A DNA stretch of 64,000 nucleotides from Owenia fusiformis (GCA_903813345.2 CAIIXF020000011.1:29254166-29318165); one strand, 5' to 3'. Shown: positions 1 through 13,402, counted from the first letter of the stretch. The notes: a model not told the origin generated them from the sequence alone. Program-made: numbers and translations.

Positions 1-60
1 TTTGTCCATTTTTGGGCCAAAGTTGTCCAAAGTAGACCCCCTGGAACTTTTTAAAAAGTG

Positions 61-156
61 AACCCCCCTTGGCAAATCCCGGCTGAAACGCCGACCTCCA
101 AACACCAACCGCCGAAAGTTGAAGACTAAAACGTCAGAGGTGGTGACAAATAATCA
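61..156. repeat. Right end of an interspersed repeat (GGTGGTGACA family)
   Basis: The segment has paired phrases about accessory bases (ACCGCCGAAAGTTG) and ends in GGTGGTGACA. The same ending occurs near 10536-10551 and 43459-43470, and its complement ATGTCACCACC starts copies near 39676 and 44114. It is probably the edge of a non-autonomous element whose other end is left of the window. Family assignment rests only on these shared ends. Confidence 0.4.
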
Positions 157-160
157 AAAG

Positions 161-3100
161 TTAATCTTTCCTCAATATTATGATTTCTATAAATGTTGAC
201 AATAGTCAAAATTAACTTGACAGGGATAAGAGATCACCATTATTGTCAAACCTTAAGTCTTTTCTAGGAAATCTACTCAAGCTTAAAGCATATAATCTAT
301 GAATATTGTGATGACACTGTGACATAGACTTTAAAAAGAGAAGCATCCCATTATCGTGACTGTGATTTGCGTCATAGGAAGAGCATAAAAACATGATGAG
401 CCAACGTGCATTATTAATTGATTTTGAGGAAAACTTGAAAATGAGATGCTTTAAATAGTAGGAACGTATAGACTGGTTGATATCAGGCTAAAATGATGCC
501 CTTACCATCTTTATCAAAATGGTAGGCGTAAATCATATTAATTTTTTTGGTCTATTAATTTCCACCTTAAAATCATGAGTGTCTGCTTTAAAATTCTGGC
601 CATGTCAAGATTTCTTGCTACCAAGAAAATGCTTCCTATCCTTTGTGGAAATGCCAAAATCATATGGAAGCTTCCATTGCAGGCCTCCTAGACTTAAACT
701 CATGAAGTCATCAGTTCCGACTTTCCACCTGAACAACGTTCTTACAATGTGAATAATCGCGCATTGAGCTACCATATTGCGAACTACACAGCTGATGACT
801 GCGTGAGTGGAAATTTAACAGGCATGCATTGTTTGAGGTACAGTGGCATGAACTGATTGATAAGACTATGAAATTTTCAAGGAATTCACGCCACAACACC
901 CATAGTGGTTTGTATGATTGTTACATTCAGCATAAGATAAGGAGAATATCTTAGATAAAATCTTAGGAAATGAATTAATATACTGAATTTCAATGAATTT
1001 CAAGCAATTCATGTCACTGTACTCTTAAGCTTCAGAAGGATCCAGGTGAAGGAAGTTAATATATACAGAATTTCACTGAATGAAAATGAGCGAAGAAAGA
1101 TTTACTTCCAGTTTTCTATTTATGTTCAAATCAATATCAGAATTGGCCTAAAACCATGCCAGTCACCAAGAACCAGTATTGGTCCCTGGGCCTAATATAC
1201 ATGTAAGGTAGTAAATAGTACATATTCTACAGGGTAACACAAAAAAGGAACCCTCTATTTTTAATTATCATGGAATCTTCATGAATTTTCATGTGTAAAT
1301 AGTGTTCAACACAGAAAAACAATCATTATGGTATACAACATAGCATAACTGGAATTATATTTTCTATCAAAGCATTCTATCAGGCTAAATCACTAAAAAA
1401 TGCAAGATTGGGAATGTGTCTCTCTCAATATTTACCAAACAGGTTGCCATGCATACTTTACAAAGATTTTCAATAATAGTAGGCAACTAAGACATACTAA
1501 ATTATAATTTTTATGAAAGCAATAAAAAAAGACATGATTAAATGGTAAAGACAGAAATCCCAAATTCAAAAATTTACATTAAACTTGAATGTTCTTAGAC
1601 AATATTACATTAGGGGATAGAAAACCTCTATGTCTTAAATCCCAGAGTCATTAACAATGATTGAGTACTCTATCTACACAATTAAATTCATAAAGATGCC
1701 ATCATAAATGAGAAAGTTATTCCAAAATTAGAGAGTTGCATTTTAGTATATACATGTAATTATCCAAGATTTATTTCTTTAAATAAAATAAACTTTTGAA
1801 TGCATTAATGTACAGGGATGGGCAGCCAAGACAAAGTAATGATCATAACTTGCATTTCTGTGGTTCAGAACTTCAGCATATCTTTCTCAAATAATATGTG
1901 TAAAGAAAATGTTAACATGCAGACTGCCATATAAGGAAATTAGGATATTTGTCATCTAATTGTCACGTGAGGTTTTCTTGTAAACAACATTTTTAATGTT
2001 TAATCGTAAAAAGCACCTTTGGTCAACAGTTTAAGATTAGAAATGCTTTAAATATAACCTTTAAACCATTTAAGTATAAAAAGTTTATTCTTTAAGCAGA
2101 CTAATATATTATTTGACCATCCTAGTGGAAAAATCTTTCAAATCCTTTGCACAGATCTTTTAGAAAATCTGAATTTTTATACATTAATTGATTCTGAAAT
2201 AATATAAGGTTCTCACTTTTACTTGTTGGCATGGTGGTATAATATTTTTGTCAATATACATAAGAATAACAATATTAATATAGAGAGAGGTTTTGACGTC
2301 AATAAATTTCCAATATTATAAATTGAATTTCCAACGCAAAACAAAAGCATATTGGTTAAAAGCCCATACTTAAGACTTTACAGAAGATAATCATCTAAAT
2401 CATAAAATGTGATTTTCCCCAACCTTTTGACAATTCATGACACATATATACAATATTATTAAAAATAAAGAGCCAAAACCTCAAATATCTATGAAATAAC
2501 TCAATAGAAAATGGCAATGTCAAGAGCATGGAAATTCCATCTAATATTATAAAGCAGCTATGTGTCACTCAAACATATATTTTGAGTTATTGTAAAAGAT
2601 AAAAGATTTCAGAATGGTTGCTAGATTCCTAAAATATCAGATGATGAAATCATTTTATGTAAAAAATGATATTTTGCAGTAAAACCATTAGAACATTGAA
2701 AAATTTAACTGACCATAATCTACAATGATTAATAATATTTTGCATAAAATCAATACAAAACATTGAATAAATATATGTCATTTCATGCTTGATTTTCAAT
2801 ATGAATTTCATTCCAGAGTAATATGATATTGACCGAGGGAAATATGATATTGACCGAACGAGCATTGCGAGTGAGTGTCCTCAGGGATTTTGTTCATGGT
2901 GCTGAGGAGAAAGCAGGCCGTTCTTCAACTGTCCCGCAATTTGCATATTTGTCACCCATTTGTTGAAGAGATTGAAATCACGCCTGTTTTTTTGGCGTGA
3001 CAGAATGTCAAGCAAATATGCATTTTTTCAAATCATTGTGAAGCAAAAATGTTTCAGTTCAAGCAAAAAAACGAATGCCGAAATAATCGAACACAGTTAT

Positions 3101-3180
3101 TCGGAAGTTTCACGCGACGCATTTGCTTTGTTTTATCTTGTTCCTACCTGGAGGGAGATGCCCAAGAATGAATATTATGT
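161..3180. other. Non-coding AT-rich stretch, no gene seen
   Basis: No ORF with plausible protein composition and splice sites was found on either strand. A 17-bp direct repeat (AATATGATATTGACCGA) occurs twice at about 2819-2857, followed by a GAACGAGCATTGCGAG phrase that looks like repeat debris. A short perfect hairpin (TCACGCC...GGCGTGA) lies at about 2978-3001. It is probably intron or 3' flank of the minus-strand gene at 3222-4591. Confidence 0.5.
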
Positions 3181-3221
3181 TAAAATCAAGATAATAGCGA
3201 ACCAAAACTACAATTTTTTAC

Positions 3222-4591
3222 CTTTTTTAGTGTGATGAATCCTCCCCTTGTCTCATCTTTTATTACTTCTTTTCTATATGATACAGATGATTCTGTAGTC
3301 GAGTCTCTATGATTTTTTCCTCTTTGATTCCTTCCAGACCTTCTCACATTTTGTTTCTTAGTGTCAATATCTTTATTCACTTTAATATTTGATTCTATTT
3401 GATGTTTTCCAGTTTCAATATCATTTGTTTGTTTGTTTGTTGTTGGATTGGGCCATGCGATACCACATTGATGTAGCCAGCTGTTGCGTGGAATAACACT
3501 TTCGGGAATATATAAACGAGGCATTGGAAATGATAATGGTTTTGGAATTGTGAGATCCAACGCACCATTCGTATCACATATCTCAGAATTATAATGTTCA
3601 ACAGGAGCTACAACTTGAAGGAATCCATTTTTGTTGCTATATTGACTAACAAATCCATTGGTATGGTAACCATTTTTGGGAGATGATCTGTTTGAGAAAT
3701 TATGATACTCATCCAAGTCCACAAACTGATTATTGTTATTCAAACCTTGTGGTGATGGTGTTGTAAAGTCACGAAGCTGCTCAATTGAAGGAATCACATT
3801 TTGTGAAACGTCAAAATTTGAATTCAAAGATGGAGTATTTAAGGCTCTAGTGTTTTCTATGCTCTCCAAACTATCACTACTTTCATCTTTTATTTGTGCA
3901 CTATAACATACATCGTCATGTTCATCTGAGACCTTATTTCCTTCAATATTATTTTGCTGTTCTTCTGCATTTGGTTCAACATCATCAAGTTTGGTATGCT
4001 TTATTTTCTTTCCAGTTTTAGCACTAACTCCAAAATTACTATTTTTTCTTTTTCTGCTTCCACTATATTTAGTGTTCTCATCCAGTAATATCTGTCTAAC
4101 AATTTTAGACTTACTTTTCTCAAACTCAAGATCATTAGGGCTTAAATCTGGTTCATGTCCAGAATTTTCAAATTTATCCATGATTTCCTCTTTGATGTGA
4201 TCCATTATTTTATAACTGATGTCAGTATCTGAAGAATTTCCAGAGTTTGGTTTCGTCTCTTGTCTGGCATCAATGTCCCTGGGTGACAAATTTAATGGTA
4301 CATCTGCATCAACATTATCATCAGACTTTGCTCCATCACTGCTAGAGTTTGACAAAGTGTCATCAGTTTCATTAAGTTGTGTTGGAGTTTCAACAATCAC
4401 CAACGAGTTTTCATCTGATTCCTCATTGTCCAAAATCTCATCAATGTCTTCCTTTTTTACTTCCATATTATGATCGTTGATTACAAAACCATTAATTTTT
4501 TTTCTGTGGGCTGGTAGGTTTAGTTGATCAATTGAATTAACAAATACAGCTGAGCATTTATTATGAACAATTCTCTTGTGAATTTCACATC
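3222..4591 (-). CDS. Coding exon of an unrecognised acidic, probably nuclear protein (partial)
   Basis: A 474-codon open frame runs 4610-3186 on the minus strand, but its first codon is TTG and it is best read as an internal exon. The likely acceptor is TTGAGTATAGCAG before 4591 (another possible at CCAGCCCACAG near 4515), and the donor is AAAAAAG/GTAAAA at 3222. The first in-frame ATG is near 4465. The protein is acidic and Ser/Asn-rich. It has two basic stretches (GSRKRKN near residue 184 and KTGKKIKHTK near 198) suggesting nuclear entry, and two motifs resembling the CtBP-binding consensus PxDLS (PLNLSP near 105, GALDLTIP near 349). No catalytic or zinc-binding domain is visible and I do not recognise the family. 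It may be a later exon of the gene at 18380-24871, which also has a DPLNLS motif, but the splice phases of the two known ends do not match, so at least one exon would have to lie between. The stop at 3186 is reached by reading into the intron. Confidence 0.6.
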
Positions 4592-4619
4592 CTGCTATAC
4601 TCAACCACAAATATCAACT

Positions 4620-7600
4620 AATGTCATTGTGAAAAATGTTAGACTTTACATACATGAAATAAATCATTTTTCTCATTTACACAAAAAACCTCTTCATCTG
4701 TAAATTCAAAATAATAGTTTTTCATACAAATTTTTACTACTAAGTTATTTCTACAAATATCGTTCAACACTGTTATTTCTACGAAAAATAGATCTACTTA
4801 AAGGTTTAATCTTGTTCATGATAACCTTTATTTTTGCTGTACTAGTATGTGACAATGTAGACAAACATGAACTAGTGATAAAAATTGTCAGCGTGTCCTC
4901 TATGAAGAATTAATATCTGAGATAAACAACCTCATTGGTTGAAATATCCTGACGAATAGCTTTAAGTGTCATTTTACATAGAACACAATCCTTGTGATTC
5001 TCAGAAAGGTAAATCAGGAACTTATCGATTTCTAGGAACTGGCCGATGAAACCTATTAAAAAGGAAGCTGTCCCAGTTCAACTTTATCTTAAAGCACTTA
5101 AACACAACAAACACTTAATAAAGGCTAAAAAGGAAGGAGTTGGATATAAAGGATTTAGGTGTAAAGATAACACCATCAGATAATCTGACATTATCATGGA
5201 TATTTAACGAAGTATGAATCACTTTTCAGATTACTTGTGATTTTTTTTAACCTAGCAATACCATGGATTTCTAACAATCAAAACAAAATATGTTAGGTCA
5301 TTGTGTACTTCCTCATTGAATATTAATAGTGAAAACAAATACAATTGATGTTGCAAGCAATAAGTAAAAAAACAATAATCTTCATGATTATAAAAAACAA
5401 TTCTGATTGGCTGCTTGCTACTTCCCTTTAGATAAGAAAAAGTTACTTCTTATAAGCCCTTAAGCATAACTGTGAATTGTGAGATTGCTTTTTGTAAATA
5501 TCCAATGTCTAGAAACATAAGGAAGGTATTTACCCTGTAATATAGCTCTCATTGACTTATTTTCAATGATCCAAATTTCAAATAAAGGTATTAGTTAATG
5601 TTTTTTTAGTAAAACATAAGTAAGCCAGACAAGTAATGTAAAAAGACAAAAAAGTAATTACTTCTAAGGGGAATGCCTATGTATCTTTCACAAGTTACAC
5701 TCCAAGAAAAAGAATAAAATGTTTGTTTTACTTCTCACTGATATATTTTACATTCTGTAACAAAAAATACAAAAATGTGTATGAAGACCACAGGGATGTT
5801 TCAGGATAATCAATCGGGTACCAGATAACAAAAACAATAGGAATATTACCTACCGGTATATATTAAAATCTACTTTCTGGCATATCTTAACATGACATTA
5901 ATTCATGTTATTTACTCAATACTGATAAATTTATGGTAAAATCACTCATTGTATTTTGAAATTTTAGAATCTCCTATTCAACACCATTGGGTTTTGACTT
6001 TTTTAAATGACTCTCCATTAAATTGGGCCTTGAACTAACTGAGAGTGAAAATGAGAAAAACATATTTATAATAGATGACAATTGTTCAAGATCTATGACT
6101 TGAAGCATCAAATATGTGAAATATAAGAATATTTTGTGAATAGTTTTAATTTTTACATTGTAAATAGTTTATTTGAAGAATTAAAGAAATAATAGCCAGT
6201 CTTAGTGCAAAAACTTAAGTCCAGTTTTGTTTTTGTTTTTGAAATGTTGCCCATTGTTCCCTTTGATCAAAGCTATGTATAAGAACAATCAAATGGTGCA
6301 GTTATTTCATTTAATTGACAACATGCAAAAGCTTGAAAACATTTTCAGATTGTATGAAAAATTCAGAACAATTTTTGGTCTGAACGAGTTTTCTGTGTGT
6401 TCGGAAACAGAGCTCAGCACATGTTGAAAATTTTTTCAAAATAAGTTTGATTTATCATATAATTGGACCATTTTGAAGTTACAAATTCACATAAGATAGC
6501 ACCCATTTGGTAAGTAGTGCTTATTCATTTGATCAATTGTAAAGGGATTGAACTATTTTATTCTAATTTACAATTTCACTGTACAATCTCTATTATCAAC
6601 CACAAAAATAAATTTCAATAGTTTGTGTAAGGCGCATTTCATCATCTGCAGACTTTTATCCATCACTTCCACTTGTAAAGTAGATAGAGGATGTGTCTAG
6701 ATAAGAGGGGTCTAGTGTCTTATACAGTAAAACCTGTCTTAGTAAACTCTCTCTAGTGAACAGCTGTCTCAAGTGGGCACCCTTCCTCAGCACATACTCT
6801 ACTGACTGTATAAATTACCCTTTTTCTGTATATATCAGTATATATAGTATAATATAGTATTTGTTAGTAACTCAAATGAAATACTCAATTCTGATTGATT
6901 TAAAAGTGAACAATGTGTACTGTTGACCACTCCTAGTGACCTCTTCAAGGTATTGTTGGCCAATACTTTTGAAAACAAGATTTTGAAAAAAATGTTTAGA
7001 AATAATTTGGTGAAAAAATTTGAACCCAAAAAATTTTTTTTTTAAATTGATGAAAAGATGTTTAAACAATTAAATGAAAATCGTTTTGATGTGATATGAC
7101 CATCGTGGTTGAATTTTAAAGGACGATATCCTATACATATTATTCTTTGGACTAACAATTGTTAAATCTCTCTATTCGGCCTACTGGCAAAATTGTATAC
7201 CTCAACTGTAGACCTAGAAAGTACTTTCAAGGTTTACAGTATAGGTATACAAATTTGCCAGTTGACCTCAAGATAGGTCTACAATTTTATAATGTACAAG
7301 TACAGGCGCGTATCGTCATGTACGCAAAATACGCCCAGGCGTACTGTTTGAATTTGAAAAAACGTTTTGAAAAAAACCATGAAATTCAGTATTTTACTGT
7401 TATTTTCTTTGATGATGTCTAAACCTTTGTTGTACAAGTGTATTAACAATAAGTTCTCGATTCCCTCATTGTCATTCACTGTTTTCGTGATTCAAAGATT
7501 CAAATTTTTTCGTGATTCAAAGAGTTGCGTCATTCTTGTACGCTTCTTCAAGGCCGTATGGGGTATGATGGCAAATCCCGGCAGAGTACACGCTCAAAAT

Positions 7601-8400
7601 CAACAAATTCAGTACGTATAAACCTGAGTATCACTTGACATTATTAAATGTAAGTAATTTAATCATTTAAACCGTACGATAAGTGGATTTAGCTTTAACT
7701 ACATTGATTAAGCCAATAAAAGCTGTTGACTCTTGGTGCTGCCATCTTTATATCGACCCAGAACCTATGGTAGGTCTGCACGAACGAAATCATACGCCAA
7801 AAATCGCATTCATCTTCACACATTATTCATCCACATACGGGGGCGTACCCTTGCAAAATGACCACGATACGCGCCTGAGTATAATATACAGAAACCTGTA
7901 ATCAGGCAATATTACATCATTTTAATATGAACAATCATTGTATATTAATCAAAGAAGGCATTCAATGCACCTTTAGATAAAAAATACTAAATAGGTTGTC
8001 TTGACATGTCATTTTCTACTTAAACACAAATATAGCATACTAATTCAGACTCGTACAGAAATCACTTGATTCGAGGAAATAAATGATTAAAAAAAGCTAT
8101 AAGCACTGTTTAAAGATTTTGTTATAAAACGATGAATCAAAGAAAAAATGTTATTTCTTTTTAATGATGAAAAGGTAAATAAAGGTAAAAAACATCTACA
8201 GTTTTGAATGACTGTAAATACGCCTACATACACAAATAAAGACGATTAAATATGATCCCTGAACACACAAGCATTGCAGACTTCTAGAAATCAGACAATT
8301 ATCTTACCTCGATGCAATGTCATTATGACTGTTTTATCAACTCATTTCCTTGAAAAAGCTCAGGGGTGTTTTAGTTTCTGACATTTCAGATAAATTAAGA
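4620..8400. other. Non-coding stretch with repeat debris
   Basis: No coding exon can be supported. The ORFs present are short, low-complexity and partly begin with non-ATG codons. At 6725-6808 a short unit begins CAGTAAAACCTGTCTTAG and ends CTACTGACTG, flanked by TA on both sides, which looks like a Tc1/mariner-type solo end or mini-element. A related phrase (GTAAAACCTGTCTTGTGAAC) is in an ARMC2 intron near 35572. Confidence 0.45.
7182..7300. repeat. Short inverted repeat, second partial copy at 10640-10710
   Basis: CTGGCAAAATTGTATACCT at about 7182 is answered by AGGTATACAAATTTGCCAG at about 7243. The right half, through GCCAGTTGACCTCAAG and GGTCTACAATT, recurs at about 10645-10710 next to the tandem array there. 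The two copies define a small dispersed repeat of unknown class. Confidence 0.55.
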
Positions 8401-8404
8401 ATTA

Positions 8405-8913
8405 CCGTATTATCGCCTATTGGTGCACACTCGAGCACATGCGACTTTGGAAACATGACAAACATTTGTGATCAGAGCAAAAGAGTAGTAAAACTTACAG
8501 AATAACGATTTTTTAACTCACCAAATTTCATTTCCGGGTAGAAAAATCCAACTTCCGGTCTGCGCAAACTTTGATGCGCAATAGTTATTATGACGATAAA
8601 ATAAAAGTCAAAACTTTTACCTAATAAATATCGCAATATTTCTTTATTTTACCAATAGTTGGTCCTTTAAAAATGCAATATTATGGTAAATAAACAACAC
8701 AAGACATGATTTGGCGTGAAAAAACAGTAAGTAAGATAATATTCATTTCAAACCTGGAGGCTTCGAATCCTGATTTTCACATATTATCGCCCAATCAAAA
8801 TGATAACTTATATGTGCGCTTATTGGGACTTTATTGGATTGATTTCTCTCCAATTCCATGGTATTTCACCTCAATTTCACAAGCGCACTGTGCGCCAATA
8901 GGCGATAATACGG
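8405..8913. mobile_element. MITE with CCGTATTATCGCC terminal inverted repeats
   Basis: The left end CCGTATTATCGCCTATTGG is matched on the opposite strand by CCAATAGGCGATAATACGG at the right end (at least 19 bp), and both ends abut TA. The 509-bp interior has no transposase. A TA target and these termini fit a non-autonomous Tc1/mariner-like element; the superfamily is inferred from the target only. Confidence 0.75.
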
Positions 8914-8935
8914 TATTAAGAATTTTGTATATTTG

Positions 8936-9790
8936 ATGCTTTCTTCTACTCAAGCTTCTAATTATGGAAGAAATGACTTTATGGATAATGACGTTGGCTT
9001 TGCAGATGGATGTTGACCCTTTGATACAATTATTGACTTTGAGACTTGATTTTGTCTATCCCACATCATTTGAGACTGAACTCTCTATCTGCATGAATAT
9101 TAGTATCTACAAATGTGTTTGATGTTATGAGCATTGGTTATCAATTTAAATCTATTCTTCAACATTTATTGTAATGACTTCAGTATAAATGAAATGTCCT
9201 TTGGTGTTGCGGTCTTGCGGTTTTGGTGGAGTGCTCTTAGATGTTTTCTTTTTCTTGCTGTGTTCTGTGAATAGGACAATATCTGGTACATATTTGTACA
9301 ACTGTAATGTTATAATTAAGAGCAAATATGAAATACGAAACTTTGTATATGTCCAGTTGAAGATGGAAAGAAATCAAAGAATATTGAAATAAAATAAAAC
9401 AATGGTTACAGTAATACAGTCACAGAGCAGGTTTAATTGCTTCTTGAAGCATTTTGACAAAAAGCTTTGTAATGAAGGATTTTTGAGGTGTTACACAGTA
9501 AGCTAGGATGAAGAAGAGACTTTTTGCTTTTTCTCAAAATGCTCTGTAACGAAGCAATTTAACCCTGCTGTCCAACAGGTACCAATGATGATGTAGTTGG
9601 GCTATCAGGTCAATGAACTTTTATGTGTTATAAGGCATTTCTTCATTTTAGGATTAAATTAGAGATAAATTTTAAATACATCTATTAAATTTTTCTTGTT
9701 CACTTTTATTTTTCCATAATTTGTTTGTGTTCTCAATGTTTAAGCTGGCACATTTTATTTTCTTAAGATATATTCATCAGTACTAAAGGT
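8936..9790. other. Non-coding stretch
   Basis: No gene or clear repeat boundary seen. A 67-codon plus-strand frame at 9189-9392 has no splice context or recognisable composition. Confidence 0.4.
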
Positions 9791-9834
9791 TTCATATGAA
9801 ATATGAATTTTGGGAAATAATAGCTGATCTTGAA

Positions 9835-10551
9835 AAAAATTAGTCAATTTGAAGCAAGTTAAAAGACCTTTAGAAGGTCATTGAAGGTCAAACCTCACAT
9901 CTAAAGTCAGATTTGAACTTATTAGAATTTGTAGATGATTTTGAAAAAAATTTGGTCAATTGGATCAATCTTTACCCTAGAGAAGGTCACTGGAGGTCAT
10001 ATCTCAAATCTAAAGTCAGATTTGAACTTCTGAGAACTTGTAGATGATTTTGGAAAAGTAGGCAATTTGAGGCAAGTTAAAAAAGACCTGTTTGACCTTT
10101 AAGGTCATTGAATATCAAATCATAAATCTAGAAATCAGATTTGAACTTCTGATAACTTGTAGATGATTTTGAAAAAATGGTCAATTTGAAGCAAAGTGAA
10201 AAAAGATCTTTTTGGCCTTTTTTAACCATGAGAGGATCATTGAATGTCACATGTAAAATCTTAAGTCAAATTTGAGCTTCTGAGAACTTGAAGATGCTTT
10301 TGAAAAATAAAATTGGTCAATTTAAAGCAAGTTGAAACAATACCTTTTGACCATTTTTGACCTTGAGAAGGTCATAGAAGGTCAAATATCAAATCTAAAG
10401 TCAAAATTTTAAAAGTGAAGTCAGTCTTGAAAATATTTGTTAAGTTATTGGGAGTTGTAAGAAATTTTTAGATGTGGACCGCTGGAAGTCATCTGCCATC
10501 ATAAAAAGGTTGCAGACCATAACAATGTCAATACTTTTGGTGGTGACATAA
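9835..10551. repeat. Tandem array 1 (about five 105-130 bp units) plus element end
   Basis: Imperfect units contain, in order, TCAATTTGAAGCAAGTT, a GACCTT/AAGGTCA block, AATCTAAAGTCAGATTTGAA and TTGTAGATGATTTTGA. About five units run to about 10425 and are followed by a unique tail (TTTGTTAAGTTATTGGGAG) ending in GGTGGTGACAT. The same unit family and the same tail occur at 39659-43470, so the array belongs to a dispersed element, not a local duplication. Non-autonomous elements with central tandem arrays are known in marine invertebrates (for example Helentron-related elements in bivalves); membership here is not established. Confidence 0.75.
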
Positions 10552-10719
10552 AAAAAGGAAAAATATGAAAAAAAACTTTGGAAAAAAATCCCAAAGATAT
10601 TTAAAAAAATGTAAAACATTTTTTTGAGGATCTTTTTGAATTTGGCCAAGGTTTACATTATCGGTATACAATTTTGCCAGTTGACCTCAAGTGAGGTCTA
10701 CAATTGTATATAGTCTGAC

Positions 10720-12467
10720 ATTTCAATTAGAAATAGAAACCTCTACAACTAAATAAATAAAGTTAAACTTAGAAAATTTGAGATAAAACAAGCAAAATTT
10801 GACAAAATGAGAGCCTTAGTGTCATTACTTATTGAACGGCCTATACCACCAATCATATGCATATATTTATAAGCTTTAAATACAATAATTTCAACTTTTA
10901 ACTTTTCAAGGCCTATGCAAGGCCTGGAGCTGCACCCTTATCTACTTTACAGTTACTAAAGTAGATAAGGGGGTCCAGGTATTTAAAGCAAGACTAAGAC
11001 ACATTTAATATTAAGTATTTGACTCAATAGATAGCACAATTCCAGCTTGAAGCTATATGTTGAAACTGGCTCACTTAACATAAAATCCATTTTCTACAAG
11101 ATGGGGTAGGTTTGGAGGATGAATAAGCTATTTCTGTTTCTAGATGGTTTTGACTCAGTGGCTTATTAGCCAGGATTTCTAATATTTTCCTGATATTCTA
11201 ATCCCAATGAATTTGATAAAAATTTTACCAAATCTGCTTTTTGCTTAAACTTTACAAGATTTGCTAAAAGCCTAGAAAACATTTTGCGAAATTTGTTCGA
11301 TTTTAGTGTCTAATTGCAAAGTTTTGTTTTATATTTAAGAAAAAGAAAAAACTGCTTTGAGAAGTGCAGTTATTCTTCTTTTGGCCACCACTTTTGTTTG
11401 AGGCAATTTTTCCAAACAAGAAAATTCGAAGCAAATGCGTGACATATTCGTTTCTTTCAGTGTTCATTTTTTTGACGTTCGTTTCTTGATATTCTCCTGA
11501 AATATTTTTGCTTGACAATAATCAGAAAAATGTGTATTTGCATGACATATTCTGTCACACAAAAAATGGGCATGACTTCAATTTCTTTTTTGCGCGACCT
11601 GTCACTTTTAAAATAATCAACTCAACCAACTGTCTTGGGAAATAAAATACCAAGAAATTAAAACTGTCAATAAAAATATGTCATGTAAATGACAAATGAT
11701 CACAGGCCCGTAGCCAGAGGGGGAGCTGAGGGAGGGAGGGGGAGCTGAGGGAGCGGAAGCTCCCCCCCTGGCCAGAAATTCTTTCAAAATCATGCAGTTT
11801 TTCACCATTCTGAGAATTTTTCGTATGATTTTTACCCAAAATTGTGAAAAAGCTCCCCCCTGGAAAAAAGCTCCCCTCCTGGTAAAAGCTGGCTACCTAA
11901 AAGAGAAGTAGTAATACAGATGTCGACTCGCTATTTTATACATGTTCCCGGATTAATCTTCCAGAATCGGCCACCAATAGATGTCAGGTGTTGTGCATAG
12001 AATAACCTTATGAACTTTCAACTTAGATTTTTCTTGGATGGGGCATGGGCTCTATCTTACCTTTGAAAGCGTGGCTGTACATAGTTTTCTCAGCATTTCA
12101 ATTATTCAGTACAATCTTGACTAATCTGAAGCACCAGCATTACAAATAACTACCTAAATCGATAAATATTTCACAAAATATCACAGAATCTTTCTCACAT
12201 TTTCAGGTGCTTGCGAAATACGTCATGGATTTTGTTCACATATACTGATGACGTATTACACATTTTCGTCTGCTAAAGAGAGTGTTTACTTCCGGGTTTA
12301 TACTAAAGTAAACAAACTACAATGATATGACGGGTTTACAAGCTTGACAACTACATCGGAGAAATTAACACTCTGAAAAGTCCTATTACCTCACAGTCAT
12401 GAGCTATTTCATGGGGTCTAGGTAGATCCAATGCCTGCCCGTAGCAGCTTATAGACTAAATGAAATA
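10720..12467. other. Non-coding stretch with repeat fragments
   Basis: No coding exon supported. At about 11703-11905 a GC-rich fragment carries GGCCCGTAGCCAGAGGGGG, two GGAGCTGAGGGAG copies and AAAGCTCCCCCCTGG-type phrases answered by AAAGCTGGCTACC, which looks like a damaged repeat with inverted ends. The remainder is AT-rich and featureless to me. Confidence 0.45.
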
Positions 12468-12979
12468 TTAAACTCCCCATATAAAATTTAAACCACTTTG
12501 GCTTTGTTATCTCAATGTTATCAAAATGTGATATATGAAACTTTTTTTTAAATTTCAAAAAGGAGCTTTTGTTTGAAAAATCGGGAATTTATTTAAAACT
12601 AAATTTTAGATGTAACACATATATTTTAGTAAGCAATACTCCCAGGAAGCATTCATCCTCAGTCACTTGATCTTTCAGATTAAAGGTGCTACAAGGCCTG
12701 TAGAGAAACTTCGAACATTTTTACTTTTTCTGAGCTATCAGGGCAACATTTGGCTTAACATCTTCTTTGACATACTTATTTTCTTAAAATTTTGTTTTGC
12801 ACTGTAAATTGGAATATTTGATGATTAAAAAGTTCAACTTTTATTTGAAAAATGGTGGGAAATTTGAATATTTGAGAAACAAAAACCTGACATTTCAAAA
12901 ATCTCTTTAATAACTTTTACAATGAAAAATAGTAAATGAAAGATAAAAACATATTTTAAACTTTGCACTGGGCCTTTAA
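12468..12979. mobile_element. MITE copy A (CCCCATATAAAATTTAAACC)
   Basis: It starts with CCCCATATAAAATTTAAACC, shares CACTTTGGCT and ATGTTATCAAAATGTGATAT with the copy at 25045-25855, and ends with AAACTTTGCACTGGGCCTTT, an imperfect inverse of the start. No coding content. TTAA-like sequence borders both ends, but the duplication is not clear. Confidence 0.6.
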
Positions 12980-13309
12980 TACAGAAAACTTGCATGACCC
13001 TGAAATTTCAACACAAATTCATTGAGGTTTCTGGGTCCAAGGCACCAAGGTACAGAGAAATTAAACTTGCCTATACAACTGACAAAAATTGAGCTGAATG
13101 TACCAAGCAAATGATAGAGCCTAAAGTCACCAAGACTTCTTCATACAAGATCAAAGACTGCACCAGATCAGGTATGAGAACTCCAGTGAACTCCATTCAA
13201 TACTTTGTATGAAATGTAAAACGCTAAAGCTAACCCCTAAAACTAATGTGACAGGTAGGCAAAAGTTTTTAAGACTTCTAACAAATTATCTTATGTAACC
13301 ATAATCTAC
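12980..13309. other. Non-coding stretch
   Basis: No gene or repeat boundary recognised. Confidence 0.4.
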
Positions 13310-13310
13310 A

Positions 13311-13402
13311 CACCGGAATAGCCTGACAAAGGTTATGACGGTTATGTCCGCCATTTGTGACAACGGTATCTGGCTTCACCGTTGTAAGGCTATTCCGGTG
13401 TG
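13311..13402. repeat. 92-bp palindromic mini-element
   Basis: A perfect 15-bp inverted repeat, ACACCGGAATAGCCT and AGGCTATTCCGGTGT, encloses about 62 bp. The size and perfect ends suggest a very short MITE or a hairpin-forming repeat. No target duplication was convincing. Confidence 0.6.

Noticed and set aside
2960-3235. 91-codon plus-strand frame opposite the minus-strand exon end
   Set aside because: It starts with a non-ATG codon, overlaps the donor side of a better-supported minus-strand exon, and has no recognisable domain or splice context.
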